Made by a program: the position numbers and the translations under genes. A DNA stretch of 64,000 bases, from NCBI RefSeq assembly GCF_000269605.1, contig NZ_AKCI01000001.1:1116001-1180000 (forward strand), given 5' to 3'. Under the pieces are notes generated by a model that was not told the DNA's origin, made no database searches, and worked only from the letters and a program-made list of their open reading frames with translations. Positions 40,704-53,652 of this stretch are shown in pieces. This DNA comes from Scardovia wiggsiae F0424 (GTDB lineage Bacteria > Actinomycetota > Actinomycetes > Actinomycetales > Bifidobacteriaceae). Position 1 is the stretch's first letter. Every line of letters starts with the position of its first letter.

Positions 40704-41924
40704 CTACTCCGCAGGCGCCTCCTCAGCGGCCGAAGCTGCAGCCGCCTTATTGCCCGGAGCCTCGCCAGCAGGAGGGTTACCGGTTCCCTCCTGAGCAGCT
40801 TCAGATACGGGGCCGCCCTCATTCCCTGAGACAGAAGCAGAAGCATCAGCCTCTCCGTTTTCTGCGGCGGCAGGGGTGGCCTCACCAGCCTCTGTGTTCT
40901 CACCGCTTTCACTGCTTTTCTGGGCTGCAGCCTCATACGATTCCACACCGATCTTCCATCCCGTCAGTTTTGCTGCCAGGCGGGCATTCTGTCCTTCTTT
41001 GCCGATAGCGAGCGAAAGCTGGTCATTATGGATAAGGGCAACGGCTGTCTTAGTCTTCTCACTGACCACAGTGATCCGTACCGCGTGGGCCGGAGAAAGT
41101 GCAGCCCCGACGAATTTTGCGGGGTCTTCGGACCAGTCAACGATATCTATCTTTTCCTCACCGAGATTTTCCATAACAGCACGCACCCTTTGTCCGGCAG
41201 GCCCGATCAGCGAGCCTTTCGGATTCACGCCCTGTGCATTCGCCCGGACAGCAATCTTAGTACGCTCCCCCGCTTCGCGGGCAATAGACATGATCTGCAC
41301 TGCACCCGTAACAAGTTCAGGCACTTCACGCTCAAAAAGCCGGCGGACCAGCTCCGGATGCGAGCGGGATACGATGATCTCCGGCCCCTTAAGCCCGCGG
41401 TTCACACTGACGACATAGACGCGGACACGCTCCCCGTGCCGGAACCTTTCTCCGGGCACCTGCTCACGGCGGGGAAGGATAGCTTCCACATCACCTACTG
41501 CAATATGCAGATTACCGCGGTCACTGCTGTCCTGCTGGACTACCCCTGTGATCAGCTTGCCCTTCTGCCCGGCAAAGGCGCCAAAAATCTTATCATCTGC
41601 AGCTTTACGGAAAAGCGCCGTGATCACCTGGCGGGCAATATAAGCTGCCTGCCTGCCAAAATCGCTCGGGGTATCATCATACTCATCGCTGAGTTTCGGG
41701 ACCGGATGAGGGTCAGCTTCGGTAGGCTCCTGAGGGATCTCGTTCTGCGCCCAAATCGTGAATGATCCGCCGCGTTCATCAAGTTCTACGCGGGCGTGCT
41801 TTGCTGCATGAGGCGTTTTTAAGTATGCAAGCCTCAGCGCTTCTGCCAGCGAAGCATCAAGACGCTCTGCGTCGATGCCCTGCTCTGCAGCGACACGGTG
41901 CATACCTGCGATATCAAGGTTCAT
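40704..41924 (-). CDS. nusA: Transcription termination/antitermination factor NusA
   Basis: 406 residues. N-terminal RNA polymerase-binding domain (MNLDIAGMHRVAAEQGIDAE), S1 domain with LITGVVQQDSSDRGNLHIAV, then two KH domains (KGPEIIVSRSHPELVRRLFE, and GPAGQRVRAVMENLGEEKID). The C-terminal 75 residues are acidic Ala/Glu/Gly-rich low complexity. ATG 41924 has a GAGGG site; the longer frame to 41948 is less likely. The usual upstream rimP gene is absent; tuf lies upstream instead. Confidence 0.97.
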   Translation of the reverse strand: MNLDIAGMHRVAAEQGIDAERLDASLAEALRLAYLKTPHAAKHARVELDERGGSFTIWAQNEIPQEPTEADPHPVPKLSDEYDDTPSDFGRQAAYIARQVITALFRKAADDKIFGAFAGQKGKLITGVVQQDSSDRGNLHIAVGDVEAILPRREQVPGERFRHGERVRVYVVSVNRGLKGPEIIVSRSHPELVRRLFEREVPELVTGAVQIMSIAREAGERTKIAVRANAQGVNPKGSLIGPAGQRVRAVMENLGEEKIDIVDWSEDPAKFVGAALSPAHAVRITVVSEKTKTAVALIHNDQLSLAIGKEGQNARLAAKLTGWKIGVESYEAAAQKSSESGENTEAGEATPAAAENGEADASASVSGNEGGPVSEAAQEGTGNPPAGEAPGNKAAAASAAEEAPAE

Positions 41925-42045
41925 AATCGATCCCTCTTTCACTTTCATTACACGTATTTAGTTGTTCTTAAGTTTTCTGCCCTCAGCCCCGGACACCTCA
42001 CATCTGACGATGTGCAGGCGGCCCGGAACGCCTGGTGCTGTTGAA

Positions 42046-42054
42046 ATTGTAGCA
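42046..42054 (-). promoter_or_regulatory. Extended -10 promoter candidate for nusA
   Basis: On the minus strand TGC-TACAAT (an extended -10) lies about 120 bases before the nusA start and after the tuf terminator. No good -35 is present. Confidence 0.4.
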
Positions 42055-42147
42055 ATTCAAGCAGACAGCCTTTGCCGGAAATAGCCTTACAGGAACCTGA
42101 AAAGGCAGGAGGAAATGTCCGGCATCTGTGACGGCCTCGGGGAACAG

Positions 42148-42178
42148 GAAGGCCCGTACCTTTGAGGTACGGGCCTTC
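42148..42178 (-). terminator. Terminator after tuf
   Basis: A perfect 13-bp stem GAAGGCCCGTACC / GGTACGGGCCTTC with a 5-base loop, 27 bases after the tuf stop. On the minus strand it is followed only by CTGTTCC, on the plus strand by TTTACC, so it could act in both directions. Confidence 0.75.
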
Positions 42179-42204
42179 TTTACCTGTTAAAAGTGTAAAT
42201 AATC

Positions 42205-43404
42205 CTACTCAAGGATCTTGGTTACACGGCCGGAACCAACAGTACGGCCACCTTCACGGACTGCGAAGGTAAGGCCCTCTTCCATAGCGATTGGCTGGAG
42301 GAGCTGTACAGTGAAGGTTGCGTGGTCACCAGGCTGGACCATCTCAACGCCGTCAGGCAGGGAGATGATACCGGTCACGTCAGTTGTACGGAAGTAGAAC
42401 TGAGGACGGTAGTTGGAGAAGAATGGCGTATGACGGCCGCCTTCATCCTTGGTCAGAACGTAAACTTCGCCCTCGAACTTGGTATGGGGGGTTACGCTGC
42501 CTGGAGCTGCGACAACCTGGCCACGTTCGACATCTTCACGGCCGAGTCCACGGAGAAGAAGACCGGTGTTATCGCCGGCCTCAGCTTCGTCCATCTGCTT
42601 GTGGAAGGTCTCGATAGAAGTTACAGTCGTGGTCTGGGTGTCGCGAAGTCCAACGATCTCGACAGGTGTGTTGACCGCCAGACGGCCACGCTCTACACGG
42701 CCGGTAACGACAGTACCGCGGCCGGAGATAGTGAATACATCTTCGATAGGCATAAGGAATGGCTTATCAAGATCGTGGACCGGCGTCGGGATGTACTCGT
42801 CAACAGTGTCCATGAGCTCTTTAACAGTCTTGGCCCACTTGTCATGGTCCGGAGCATCATCATGGAGTGCACCGTATGCAGAAGTACGGATGATCGGGGC
42901 ATCGCGGTCGAAGCCGTTCTCATCAAGGAGATCACGGACTTCTTCTTCAACGAGCTCAATAAGCTCATCATCTTCTACCATATCGCACTTGTTGAGTGCA
43001 ACGAGGATCTTCGGCACGCCGACCTGCTTGGCGAGCAGTACATGCTCGCGGGTCTGTGCCATAGGGCCGTCGGTTGCAGCCACAACGAGGATAGCGCCGT
43101 CCATCTGGGCAGCACCGGTGATCATGTTCTTCACATAATCAGCGTGGCCTGGAGCGTCAACGTGTGCATAGTGGCGCTTCTCAGTCTGATACTCGATGTG
43201 AGCAATGTTAATAGTGATACCGCGCTCTTTTTCTTCAGGGGCGGCGTCGATCTGATCAAAGTCATACTTAGGGTTCAGATCTGGGTACTCTTCATGAAGT
43301 ACCTTGGAAATAGCCGCCGTAAGGGTCGTCTTACCGTGATCAACGTGACCAATGGTACCGATGTTGACGTGCGGCTTAGTGCGTTCGTACTTGGCCTTTG
43401 CCAT
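42205..43404 (-). CDS. tuf: Elongation factor Tu
   Basis: 399 residues; delivers aminoacyl-tRNA to the A site. GTP-binding motifs are GHVDHGKT (19-26), DAPGHADY and NKCD. The C-terminal [20 protein letters not shown] is the standard end. Only one tuf copy is seen here. A promoter (43489-43517) and strong terminator flank it, so it can be transcribed alone as well as with the str operon. Confidence 0.99.
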   Translation of the reverse strand: MAKAKYERTKPHVNIGTIGHVDHGKTTLTAAISKVLHEEYPDLNPKYDFDQIDAAPEEKERGITINIAHIEYQTEKRHYAHVDAPGHADYVKNMITGAAQMDGAILVVAATDGPMAQTREHVLLAKQVGVPKILVALNKCDMVEDDELIELVEEEVRDLLDENGFDRDAPIIRTSAYGALHDDAPDHDKWAKTVKELMDTVDEYIPTPVHDLDKPFLMPIEDVFTISGRGTVVTGRVERGRLAVNTPVEIVGLRDTQTTTVTSIETFHKQMDEAEAGDNTGLLLRGLGREDVERGQVVAAPGSVTPHTKFEGEVYVLTKDEGGRHTPFFSNYRPQFYFRTTDVTGIISLPDGVEMVQPGDHATFTVQLLQPIAMEEGLTFAVREGGRTVGSGRVTKILE

Positions 43405-43488
43405 AAATTGTCCTCCTGGACGTCTCGTAGTTTATCCTGCTGCCTTTTCAAGCATTGCTGCCTCTCAGGCTCGCAGGCCACTCGCTAC

Positions 43489-43517
43489 ATATTACCTGTT
43501 TTTGGGTTAGTTGTCAC
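43489..43517 (-). promoter_or_regulatory. tuf promoter
   Basis: GTGACA (43512-43517) and TAATAT (43489-43494) with 17-base spacer on the minus strand, leaving a leader of about 78 bases before the tuf ATG. Confidence 0.6.
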
Positions 43518-43617
43518 TTCGTGTCCCCGACCCGAGCAAACATAACTATCTTAATGTTTGCATAAGACCAAGTGGGTGCGAAGCGTTTCACATTTTTTTG
43601 GATGTGCTGCTGTCCCG

Positions 43618-43669
43618 GCCTGCCGGTCCTGTGCAGCAGGGCAGGCTCTGCTGCACAGGACCGGCAGGC
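43618..43669 (-). terminator. 22-bp hairpin after fusA
   Basis: Two perfectly complementary 22-base arms (43618-43639 and 43648-43669) with an 8-base loop, starting 16 bases after the fusA stop. No T run follows on either strand. It may terminate, or protect and separate the rpsL-rpsG-fusA message from tuf. Confidence 0.75.
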
Positions 43670-43684
43670 TGCAGCTGAGAGAGG

Positions 43685-45817
43685 CTATTCGCCTCTCTGC
43701 GCCTTGATGATCTCTTCGGAGACCGACTTCGGGACCTCAGCATAAGAATCCATCTGCATGCTGTATACTGCACGGCCCTGTGTCCGTGAGCGGAGATCGC
43801 CGATATACCCGAACATCTCAGACAGCGGGACTTTGGCATCCACGACCTTGACACCTGTGGCGTCGGTCATGGACAGGATGTTCCCGCGCCGGGAATTCAG
43901 ATCGCCGATCACATCGCCCATATACTCTTCAGGGGTACGCACCTCAACAGCCATAATAGGCTCAAGGATAACAGGGCTTGCCTTAGGGGCGCCTTCCTTG
44001 AAAGCCATGGAACCGGCAATCTTGAAGGCCATTTCCGAAGAATCGACCTCGTGCATCTGGCCGTCAATAAGCTCGGCACGCACGCCAACTACAGGATAGC
44101 CGGCAAGGATACCGGATTCCATAGCTTCCTGGATGCCGGCATCTACAGAGGGTATGAACTCCTTGCTGATATGGCCGCCAGTGACCTGGTTGTCGAACTC
44201 GTAATTGCTGCCTTCAGCCGTATCCAGAGGAAGAAGGTTGATAAGCACCTTGGCGAACTGGCCGGAACCGCCGGTCTGCTTCTTATGGGTGTATTCAACA
44301 TTCATCACAGGCTTGCGGATCGTCTCGCGGTAGGAGACCTGCGGGTTGCCGACGTTGCACTCAACATGGAACTCGCGGCGCATGCGGTCAATAAGGATGT
44401 CGAGCTGGAGCTCGCCCATGCCCGCAATAAGCGTCTGGCCTGATTCTTCGTCAGTTGTCACCTGGAAGGTAGGATCTTCATCAGACAGACGCTGCAGGGC
44501 AATGCCCATCTTCTCCTGATCGGCCTTGGTCTTAGGCTCGACTGCCACCTGGATAACAGGCTCCGGGAAGCTCATAGATTCAAGAACCACAGGGTTCTTT
44601 TCATCGCAGAGCGTATCACCGGTAGTGATGTTCTTCAGGCCGATAAATGCGTAAATGTTACCGGCAGAAGCCACATCTACAGGCTCTTCCTTATTGGAAT
44701 GCATCTGGAACAGCTTGCCTACGCGCTCACGCTTGTCTTTGGTGGCGTTAAGAATGCTGTCGCCGGGATGGATCTCACCGGAATATACGCGCACATAGAC
44801 AAGCTTGCCGTAGAACGGATGCGCGGCTATCTTGAAAGCAAGTGCGGCAAACGGCTCATCCGCGCTGGGCTTGCGGTCGATCTCAATAGCCTCATCGTGG
44901 ATATCATACCCCTTGATTGCGGGGACATCTTCAGGACTCGGCAGGAAGTCCACAACGCCGTCAAGCATTGGCTGGACACCCTTATCCTTGAACGCCGAAC
45001 CGCAATATACCGGATAGGCTTCTGAACGGACCGTGAGTTCACGGATACCGGAACGGATCTCTTCCTCGGTAAGCTCACCGGCTTCGAGATACTTCTCCAT
45101 CAGGGCATCATTGGCTTCAGCCGCCGATTCCATGAGTTCTGTACGGTACTCTTCAGCACGGTCCCTGAGCTCTTCAGGGATATCTACAGTGTCGTAGTGT
45201 GCGCCCAAGTCAGAGGTATCGTTCCACACATAAGCGACCATGCGGACCAGATCGACAACACCAGTAAAGGTATTCTCTGCGCCGATAGGCAGCTGCATGA
45301 CAAGCGGCTTGGCTTTAAGCTTTTCCTTGATGGTATCTACTGAATAATAGAAATCTGCACCAAGCTTATCCATCTTATTGATGAAGCAGATACGGGGAAC
45401 ATTGTATTTATCAGCCTGGCGCCACACAGTTTCAGACTGCGGCTCCACGCCTTCCTTACCATCGAAGACTGCTACTGCACCGTCAAGGACGCGCAGCGAA
45501 CGCTCCACCTCAGCAGTGAAGTCCACGTGCCCCGGAGTATCAATGATGTTGATCTGATAGCTGTCCTTCGTATCATGTGACTGGCGGTTCCAGAAACAGG
45601 TGATAGCAGCGGAAGTAATAGTGATGCCGCGCTCCTTTTCCTGATCCATCCAGTCCATAGTCGAGGCGCCATCATGGGTTTCACCGATCTTGTAATTCAC
45701 GCCGGTGTAATACAGTATTCGCTCAGTTGTCGTCGTTTTACCGGCATCAATGTGAGCCATGATACCGATATTGCGCACATGGGCGAGATCTTTAAGCACT
45801 CCTTGTGCTTCTGCCAT
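43685..45817 (-). CDS. fusA: Elongation factor G
   Basis: 710 residues; GTPase driving translocation and, with RRF, recycling. G1 AHIDAGKT (residues 21-28), switch [23 protein letters not shown], and the domain IV tip [17 protein letters not shown] are present. The switch [21 protein letters not shown] is intact. Third gene of the str operon, 71 bases after rpsG. Confidence 0.99.
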   Translation of the reverse strand: MAEAQGVLKDLAHVRNIGIMAHIDAGKTTTTERILYYTGVNYKIGETHDGASTMDWMDQEKERGITITSAAITCFWNRQSHDTKDSYQINIIDTPGHVDFTAEVERSLRVLDGAVAVFDGKEGVEPQSETVWRQADKYNVPRICFINKMDKLGADFYYSVDTIKEKLKAKPLVMQLPIGAENTFTGVVDLVRMVAYVWNDTSDLGAHYDTVDIPEELRDRAEEYRTELMESAAEANDALMEKYLEAGELTEEEIRSGIRELTVRSEAYPVYCGSAFKDKGVQPMLDGVVDFLPSPEDVPAIKGYDIHDEAIEIDRKPSADEPFAALAFKIAAHPFYGKLVYVRVYSGEIHPGDSILNATKDKRERVGKLFQMHSNKEEPVDVASAGNIYAFIGLKNITTGDTLCDEKNPVVLESMSFPEPVIQVAVEPKTKADQEKMGIALQRLSDEDPTFQVTTDEESGQTLIAGMGELQLDILIDRMRREFHVECNVGNPQVSYRETIRKPVMNVEYTHKKQTGGSGQFAKVLINLLPLDTAEGSNYEFDNQVTGGHISKEFIPSVDAGIQEAMESGILAGYPVVGVRAELIDGQMHEVDSSEMAFKIAGSMAFKEGAPKASPVILEPIMAVEVRTPEEYMGDVIGDLNSRRGNILSMTDATGVKVVDAKVPLSEMFGYIGDLRSRTQGRAVYSMQMDSYAEVPKSVSEEIIKAQRGE

Positions 45818-45888
45818 ATTTACCTAACTTTCGTAAAACTTTTAGCTGGGATCTGCTGCAGGCCTGTATCCCAGGCCCGCAGGCATAA

Positions 45889-46359
45889 CTACCAGCGGTA
45901 GTGGGCGAAGGCCTTGTTGGCCTCAGCCATCTTGTGGGTATCTTCGCGGCGCTTCACCGATGCGCCAAGCCCGTTGGACGCATCCATGATCTCATTAGCC
46001 AGACGCTCGGCCATGGTCTTTTCGCGGCGTGCGCGGGAGAAGTCCGTGAGCCAGCGGAGGGCAAGCGTATTAGCGCGTGCAGGCTTGACTTCCACAGGCA
46101 CCTGGTACGTTGCGCCGCCAACACGGCGGGAACGGACTTCAAGGCTTGGGCGGATGTTGTCAAGCGCGCGCTTGAGCACGGCAACAGGTTCCTGGTCGGT
46201 TTTCTCCTTTACCTGTTCCAGGGCAGTATACACAATGTTTTCAGCGATGGATTTCTTGCCGTCAAGAAGAATTTTATTGATAAGCTGAGCTACTACTGTC
46301 GAACCGTAGATAGGATCTGGCAGGAGCTGGCGCTTTTTTGCGGGTCCTTTACGTGACAT
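45889..46359 (-). CDS. rpsG: 30S ribosomal protein S7
   Basis: 156 residues; primary binder of the 16S 3' domain and part of the E site. [20 protein letters not shown] and [20 protein letters not shown] are typical. Two bases after rpsL. Confidence 0.99.
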   Translation of the reverse strand: MSRKGPAKKRQLLPDPIYGSTVVAQLINKILLDGKKSIAENIVYTALEQVKEKTDQEPVAVLKRALDNIRPSLEVRSRRVGGATYQVPVEVKPARANTLALRWLTDFSRARREKTMAERLANEIMDASNGLGASVKRREDTHKMAEANKAFAHYRW

Positions 46360-46361
46360 AT

Positions 46362-46733
46362 TTACTTAGCCCTCTTTGCTCCGTACAGGGAACGCCCCTG
46401 CTTGCGGTCTTTTACACCCTGGGTATCAAGGGCGCCACGCACAATGTGGTAGCGCACGCCAGGAAGGTCCTTTACACGGCCGCCACGCACAAGCACGATG
46501 GAGTGCTCCTGCAGGTTGTGGCCTTCGCCTGGGATATACGCGGTAACTTCCACGCCAGAGCTCAGGCGCACACGGGCGACCTTACGCAAAGCCGAATTCG
46601 GCTTCTTTGGGGTCGTGGTATACACACGGGTGCACACGCCGCGGCGCAGCGGGCTGCCCTTTAATGCCAAAACCTTTGATTTTTTCGGTTTCGGCTTGCG
46701 TCCTTTGCGGACCAGCTGTTCTATGGTAGGCAA
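46362..46733 (-). CDS. rpsL: 30S ribosomal protein S12
   Basis: 123 residues from a TTG start at 46733 ([20 protein letters not shown]) preceded by GGAGAAAACAG; the longer open frame upstream is unsupported. The streptomycin-determining loops are wild type: [13 protein letters not shown] and [13 protein letters not shown]. First gene of the str operon. Confidence 0.98.
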   Translation of the reverse strand: MPTIEQLVRKGRKPKPKKSKVLALKGSPLRRGVCTRVYTTTPKKPNSALRKVARVRLSSGVEVTAYIPGEGHNLQEHSIVLVRGGRVKDLPGVRYHIVRGALDTQGVKDRKQGRSLYGAKRAK

Positions 46734-47103
46734 CTGTTTTCTCCGATTTCTAAATTCATTCTTTCGCGTGGCCGCCACACTGCAGCACACACATATAATA
46801 AAACCGCACTCCTGGACTGGATCAGCCCAGACATATGCGGCCTTCAAATCATACGTGAAAGCCACAGTCCACCGGCCCGATGGCCCCCGCCCCTCAGCAC
46901 ACACCTGTTGCCAGGCTGCTTCATCAGGCCAGGGGATGCCCCGCTGCCGCATACCTTAACATAGGCATGCCAGCGGCACACACAAAAAGTAACTATATGA
47001 CAGTCCTGAGACAAGCTGTAAACCAGCAGCCGGCCTTTACCTCTCAATCATCCAAGCCGCATGCAGGACTTCCTGCACACGCCGGCGCCCTGCAGCCCCT
47101 GCG
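46734..47103 (-). other. Spacer between atpC and rpsL with possible rpsL promoters
   Basis: No credible gene. On the minus strand a TTGTGT (46980-46985) and TATGTT (46958-46963), 16 bases apart, could start a leader of about 220 bases; a nearer TATTAT (46795-46800) has no good -35. A small palindrome TGCAGGA-CT-TCCTGCA lies close to the atpC end, without a T run. Confidence 0.45.
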
Positions 47104-47393
47104 CTATGCAGCGGCGCTTTCGTCGTCTGTGCTGTGTTCCACAGCAACAGTGAGGCGGTTATCATCGAAAGATACGAAACCGTCCCGGACTGTAAAACGG
47201 TGGCTTTTCCCGTCAGTATCAGTGACGGTGATCGGACCGTCGCTCAGGATCGACAGGATAGGCTCATGGTTAGGGAGTATGCCCATACCGCCGCTTGTGG
47301 CGGGCAGCGACACATACGTAGCGTCCCCCGACCATACAGGATGGTCGGAAGCCGCTATATTCACCCTGATCACAGGTTCAGTGCTGCTGGCCA

Positions 47394-47394
<1 letters not shown>
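47104..47394 (-). CDS. atpC: ATP synthase F1 epsilon subunit
   Basis: 96 residues, the beta-sandwich domain only (VRVNIAASDHPVWSGDATYV, GGMGILPNHEPILSILSDGP, VRDGFVSFDDNRLTVAVEHS). The usual C-terminal helical hairpin is absent, as in several actinobacteria with short epsilon, so inhibition by the extended helix is not expected. One-base overlap with atpD. Confidence 0.95.
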
Positions 47395-49893
<2,499 letters not shown>

Positions 49894-49895
49894 AC

Positions 49896-51611
49896 TTATT
49901 CAGCTTTCCTGCCGGGCTTGCCTTCTCTGCCTCTGCGCCGTGAATTACGGCTATCGCCGCCATCAGCAGGGTCAGTCCTGTCAGAAGTGCGGCGGGCAGA
50001 AATCACTTCCTGCTCGACTTCGGTCGGTTCAGCAGCCGCAGCTTTCATATTGACCAGCGGTGTCCCGTCATGCCTGACATAAGTCTTGCGGAAAGCCTCA
50101 ACCGCATCGTCAAGCTTCTTTTCTGTTTCATCAGTAAAGTCGCCGGTTTCGCGGATAACTTTCAGGATATCGGTATTGTGGTCAACATAATCAAGCAGCC
50201 CGCGTTCAAACGGGAGGACATCAGAAAGGTCAAGGTCATCAAGCTTCCCATGTGTGCCGGTCCAGATGGAGACTACTTCCTGCTCGGAGGAGAACGGCGA
50301 GAACTGAGGCTGCTTCAGCAGCTCCATAAGCCGGGCGCCTCGTGTCAGCTGGGCTTTCGAAGCAGCATCCAGGTCAGACGCGAACATTGCGAATGATTCC
50401 AGCGAACGGTACTGCGCAAGCGATATCTTCAGGGTACCGGAGACTTTCTTCAAAGCCTTGGTCTGCGCCGCGCCGCCTACACGCGAGACAGAAATACCTA
50501 CATCCACTGCAGGGCGCTGGTTAGCGTTGAACAGATCGGACTGGAGGAATATCTGCCCATCCGTAATGGAAATAACGTTCGTCGGGATATAGGCGGATAC
50601 ATCATTAGCCTTGGTCTCTATGATAGGAAGCCCTGTCATGGAGCCGCCGCCCAGATCGTCCGACAGCCGCGCGCAGCGTTCCAGAAGGCGCGAATGCAGG
50701 TAGAACACATCACCGGGGTAAGCCTCGCGCCCCGGCGGACGGCGCAGGAGCAGGGAGATCGAACGGTATGCCTCAGCCTGCTTGCTCAGGTCATCGAATA
50801 CGATAAGCACGTGTTTGCCGTTATACATCCAATGCTGGCCGATAGCTGATCCGGTATACGGCGCAATATATTTGAAACCTGCCGAATCAGAAGCGGGGGA
50901 AGCTACGATAGTCGTATATTCCATGGCGCCGGCATCTTCCAGCGAAGCGCGCACAGCAGCGATCGTAGAGCCTTTCTGGCCAATAGCCACATAAATGCAG
51001 CGCACCTGTTTCAACGGGTCGCCTGACTCCCAGTTCTTCTTCTGGTTGATGATGGTATCGATCGCTATAGCAGTCTTACCGGTCTGGCGGTCCCCGATAA
51101 TGAGCTGGCGCTGGCCGCGCCCTACAGGCGTCATGGCGTCAATAGCCTTGATGCCTGTTTCCATAGGCTGGTCAACAGGGTGGCGGTGCATTACATCAGG
51201 TGCCTGCGCCTCAAGGATCCTGCGGCCTTCAGATTTGATCTCGCCAAGCCCGTCGATAGGATGCCCGAGCGGATCAACAACGCGTCCAAGGTACCCGTCG
51301 CCAACAGGCACGGAAAGCACCTCCCCTGTCCTGCGCACCTCCTGGCCTTCCTCAATGCCTGCAAATTCGCCCAGGATCACTACGCCGATCTCGCGTGCGT
51401 CAAGGTTGAATGCCAGCCCGAGAGTGCCGTCTTCAAAAGTGAGAAGCTCATTTGCCATACATCCCGGCAAACCTTCTACCTGGGCAATACCATCGCCGGC
51501 AGTTTTGACATAGCCGACCTCCTGGGTCGGAGCTGCCGAAGGCGTGTACGATTCGACAAAATCGTCAAGCGCCTGGCGTATCGCAGCGGGATCGATGGTT
51601 AATTCTGCCAT
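49896..51611 (-). CDS. atpA: ATP synthase F1 alpha subunit
   Basis: 571 residues, regulatory nucleotide-binding subunit: P-loop GDRQTGKT (173-180), [20 protein letters not shown] and the arginine-finger segment [27 protein letters not shown]. The last 50 residues are a charged extension ([15 protein letters not shown]), reminiscent of the C-terminal extension of mycobacterial alpha that limits ATPase activity. Confidence 0.98.
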   Translation of the reverse strand: MAELTIDPAAIRQALDDFVESYTPSAAPTQEVGYVKTAGDGIAQVEGLPGCMANELLTFEDGTLGLAFNLDAREIGVVILGEFAGIEEGQEVRRTGEVLSVPVGDGYLGRVVDPLGHPIDGLGEIKSEGRRILEAQAPDVMHRHPVDQPMETGIKAIDAMTPVGRGQRQLIIGDRQTGKTAIAIDTIINQKKNWESGDPLKQVRCIYVAIGQKGSTIAAVRASLEDAGAMEYTTIVASPASDSAGFKYIAPYTGSAIGQHWMYNGKHVLIVFDDLSKQAEAYRSISLLLRRPPGREAYPGDVFYLHSRLLERCARLSDDLGGGSMTGLPIIETKANDVSAYIPTNVISITDGQIFLQSDLFNANQRPAVDVGISVSRVGGAAQTKALKKVSGTLKISLAQYRSLESFAMFASDLDAASKAQLTRGARLMELLKQPQFSPFSSEQEVVSIWTGTHGKLDDLDLSDVLPFERGLLDYVDHNTDILKVIRETGDFTDETEKKLDDAVEAFRKTYVRHDGTPLVNMKAAAAEPTEVEQEVISARRTSDRTDPADGGDSRNSRRRGREGKPGRKAE

Positions 51612-51626
51612 TGATCACTCCTTTTC

Positions 51627-52442
51627 TTACAGCACCTGCTGCAAATGATGCAGCTGTGCCACAACTGTTGTATCTGTCACTTCTGCCCCAACCTGGATGC
51701 GCAGGCCGCCGATAACGGTTTCGTCTACTACCGAATTGATGTGGACAGGGTGATCAAGTTTGAGTGTATAGAGGTTCGTAATACGTTCTGTCTGTTCTGC
51801 GGACAGCGGCACTGCAGAGGTCACTGTAACGACTTCTTCGCCGCTGTGCTCGGATATCTTGTTGATCAGCCAGGACAGGGTTGACAGGAAACGGCGGTTT
51901 CTCAGGTCGCGGGTGGAGTGCTCAGCGAGTTTCATGGTGATCGGGTCAAGGCTGTTTCCGCGCAGGAGCGTCCGCAGGCATTCCACACGTTTCCCTGCAG
52001 ATGTATAGGTATCAGACAGATAGGAACGGACGGCTGTAAGGTTCAGCACAGCCGAATGGATCTTCGCCAGTTCCATCGCAACTGTGCTTGTTTTGCCTTC
52101 CGCATCAGCCTGATACAGGATAGCGTCAATCGCCAGATCCTCAACACCGTTGGAGATGTCATAAACACGGCTCCACTGGCACGCTACAAGCGCATCCAGG
52201 ATCTCCAGCGTTACCGGCTGCACCTTGCCGGCCACAATCACGCGCAGAAGCTTCTGCTTATCAGAAGCGGGACGGGACGGATCAGTCAGCGCACGCTCAA
52301 GCTTGCCGTTCGCGTCAAGCACCGAAGAGAAACCGAAAAGCTCGTCAGAAACCTTCCCGGCATTGGCCCCTGCAGCTTTGAGCACCGGTGCAAACCGTTC
52401 CCGCACCTCATGGTCAGCTGCTAATGACATTTCCCCGTGCAT
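51627..52442 (-). CDS. atpH: ATP synthase F1 delta subunit
   Basis: 271 residues, links the peripheral stalk to F1. SSVLDANGKLERALTDPSRP and the C-terminal VHINSVVDETVIGGLRIQVG are typical of delta. About 90 residues longer than the E. coli protein, as in other actinobacteria where delta carries an extended N-terminal part. A strong AGGAGGTGA site precedes the ATG. Confidence 0.97.
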   Translation of the reverse strand: MHGEMSLAADHEVRERFAPVLKAAGANAGKVSDELFGFSSVLDANGKLERALTDPSRPASDKQKLLRVIVAGKVQPVTLEILDALVACQWSRVYDISNGVEDLAIDAILYQADAEGKTSTVAMELAKIHSAVLNLTAVRSYLSDTYTSAGKRVECLRTLLRGNSLDPITMKLAEHSTRDLRNRRFLSTLSWLINKISEHSGEEVVTVTSAVPLSAEQTERITNLYTLKLDHPVHINSVVDETVIGGLRIQVGAEVTDTTVVAQLHHLQQVL

Positions 52443-52514
52443 GCGTCACCTCCTTACCTTATCCGCAATACTCACTTGCACTTCCTTGAGTCCAATTCCT
52501 GTGCCCGGCCCGTC

Positions 52515-53054
52515 TTACTCAGCGTGATCTGCCTTATCTGTTTTTTCCATTGAAGAGATCATGCTGTCGATCATGGAATCCTGCACATCACCCTTCTGCA
52601 GCTTAGTGTCGAGTATCTTTCCGGCGAGGGCCGTAGCAATAGCGCCGACCTCGCTTTTCAGGCTGACCAGTGCCTGCTGCTGCTGGGATTCAATAGATCT
52701 CTGAGCATTATCGGCTATCTGCTGTGCCTCAGATTCAGCACGCGAACGCGCATCTGCAATGATATTCGTTGCTTCAGCGCGCGCATTATCGCGGATCTTG
52801 GAAGCTTCTACCCTGGCGTTCTTCAACTGGCCTTCATATTTTTCCTTAGCTGCCTGGGCGTCTTTATTCGCCTGCTCAGCCTTGGCAATATTGCCTTCGA
52901 TCCTGGATGCACGCTCGTCAAAGATCTTCTTGAACCGCGGCATGAAAAATATGAAGAAGAAAACACCAAGGATAATGAGGACTACAAGTGACCAGAACAT
53001 GTCATACGTTTTCGGCAGGAATAGTTCGATGCCGTCAGCAGCCATAGTAATCAC
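52515..53054 (-). CDS. atpF: ATP synthase Fo b subunit
   Basis: 179 residues: one N-terminal membrane helix (MFWSLVVLIILGVFFFIFFM) and a long charged coiled coil (residues 35-150, KAEQANKDAQAAKEKYEGQL, ARAEATNIIADARSRAESEA) forming the stator stalk. A single b gene, unlike the b/b-delta fusion of mycobacteria. Confidence 0.97.
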   Translation of the reverse strand: MITMAADGIELFLPKTYDMFWSLVVLIILGVFFFIFFMPRFKKIFDERASRIEGNIAKAEQANKDAQAAKEKYEGQLKNARVEASKIRDNARAEATNIIADARSRAESEAQQIADNAQRSIESQQQQALVSLKSEVGAIATALAGKILDTKLQKGDVQDSMIDSMISSMEKTDKADHAE

Positions 53055-53135
53055 TGTTTACCTCCTTTACCTTTACTGTAGATCTTCGTTCCTATGCTTG
53101 CTATTGCCTGTTCCCCGTGGTTGGGGGAACGAGGG

Positions 53136-53366
53136 CTACCTGGCCATCATGAAGGCCACGAACCCCAGCAGGCCAAGGACTTCGACCACAGCGAAGCCGA
53201 TGAAAACAAGCATATTGATCTTGCCGCTGGCCTCAGGCTGGCGGGCGATGGATTCCATAGCCTTGCCGAAAATCATACCCAGACCGATACTTGGGCCGAG
53301 TACTGCCATACCATAGCCGAATACGCTGAAGTTACCGGCAATTGCTGCGAGTGTCACGAGATTCAT
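53136..53366 (-). CDS. atpE: ATP synthase Fo c subunit
   Basis: 76-residue hairpin of two membrane helices. The polar loop is ARQP (41-44) and the proton-carrying residue is Glu62 in GFAVVEVLGLLGF. No sodium-type Gln/Ser-Thr pair is evident, so proton coupling is expected. It is preceded by a structured 286-base leader and a GGAGG site. Confidence 0.97.
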   Translation of the reverse strand: MNLVTLAAIAGNFSVFGYGMAVLGPSIGLGMIFGKAMESIARQPEASGKINMLVFIGFAVVEVLGLLGFVAFMMAR

Positions 53367-53652
53367 TTTTCCTCCTTATTGCGACTGTCGCTTTAAGTTT
53401 CCAATCGGATACCCTGCAAGTCCGCTGCTATGGCCAGCAGCCTCCCTGCGGGTATTCCAATCTTAAGTTTCCTTAAGTCTGCTGTTTCTGCTTTCTGCTG
53501 TTATCTGTACTTGTTTACTTATTTTCTGTTTTCTGTTGCTACGCGATTTCTCGCTGTTTCCTATCCTAGTACCCGTTTAGTACCTGGGCACCTTCCGGGT
53601 GCCGTATCCCCGACAGTACCGCCGGTATCCGCACCAACCGCGCCCATCAGGA
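53367..53652 (-). promoter_or_regulatory. Structured purine-rich leader between atpB and atpE
   Basis: In mRNA sense the order is: a GGCACC-N5-GGTGCC hairpin about 50 bases after the atpB stop, about 90 bases almost without U and very rich in A/G/C (repeated AACAGAAA-type units), then two direct copies of a GATTGGAA/GGAAACTTAA unit flanking a nested hairpin (GGATACCC with GGGTATTCC; inner GCTGC with GCAGC), and the GGAGG site. No ORF. Confidence 0.55.

Noticed and set aside
42322-43545. 407-codon plus-strand ORF opposite tuf
   Set aside because: Antisense shadow of a highly expressed, codon-biased gene; no recognisable motifs.
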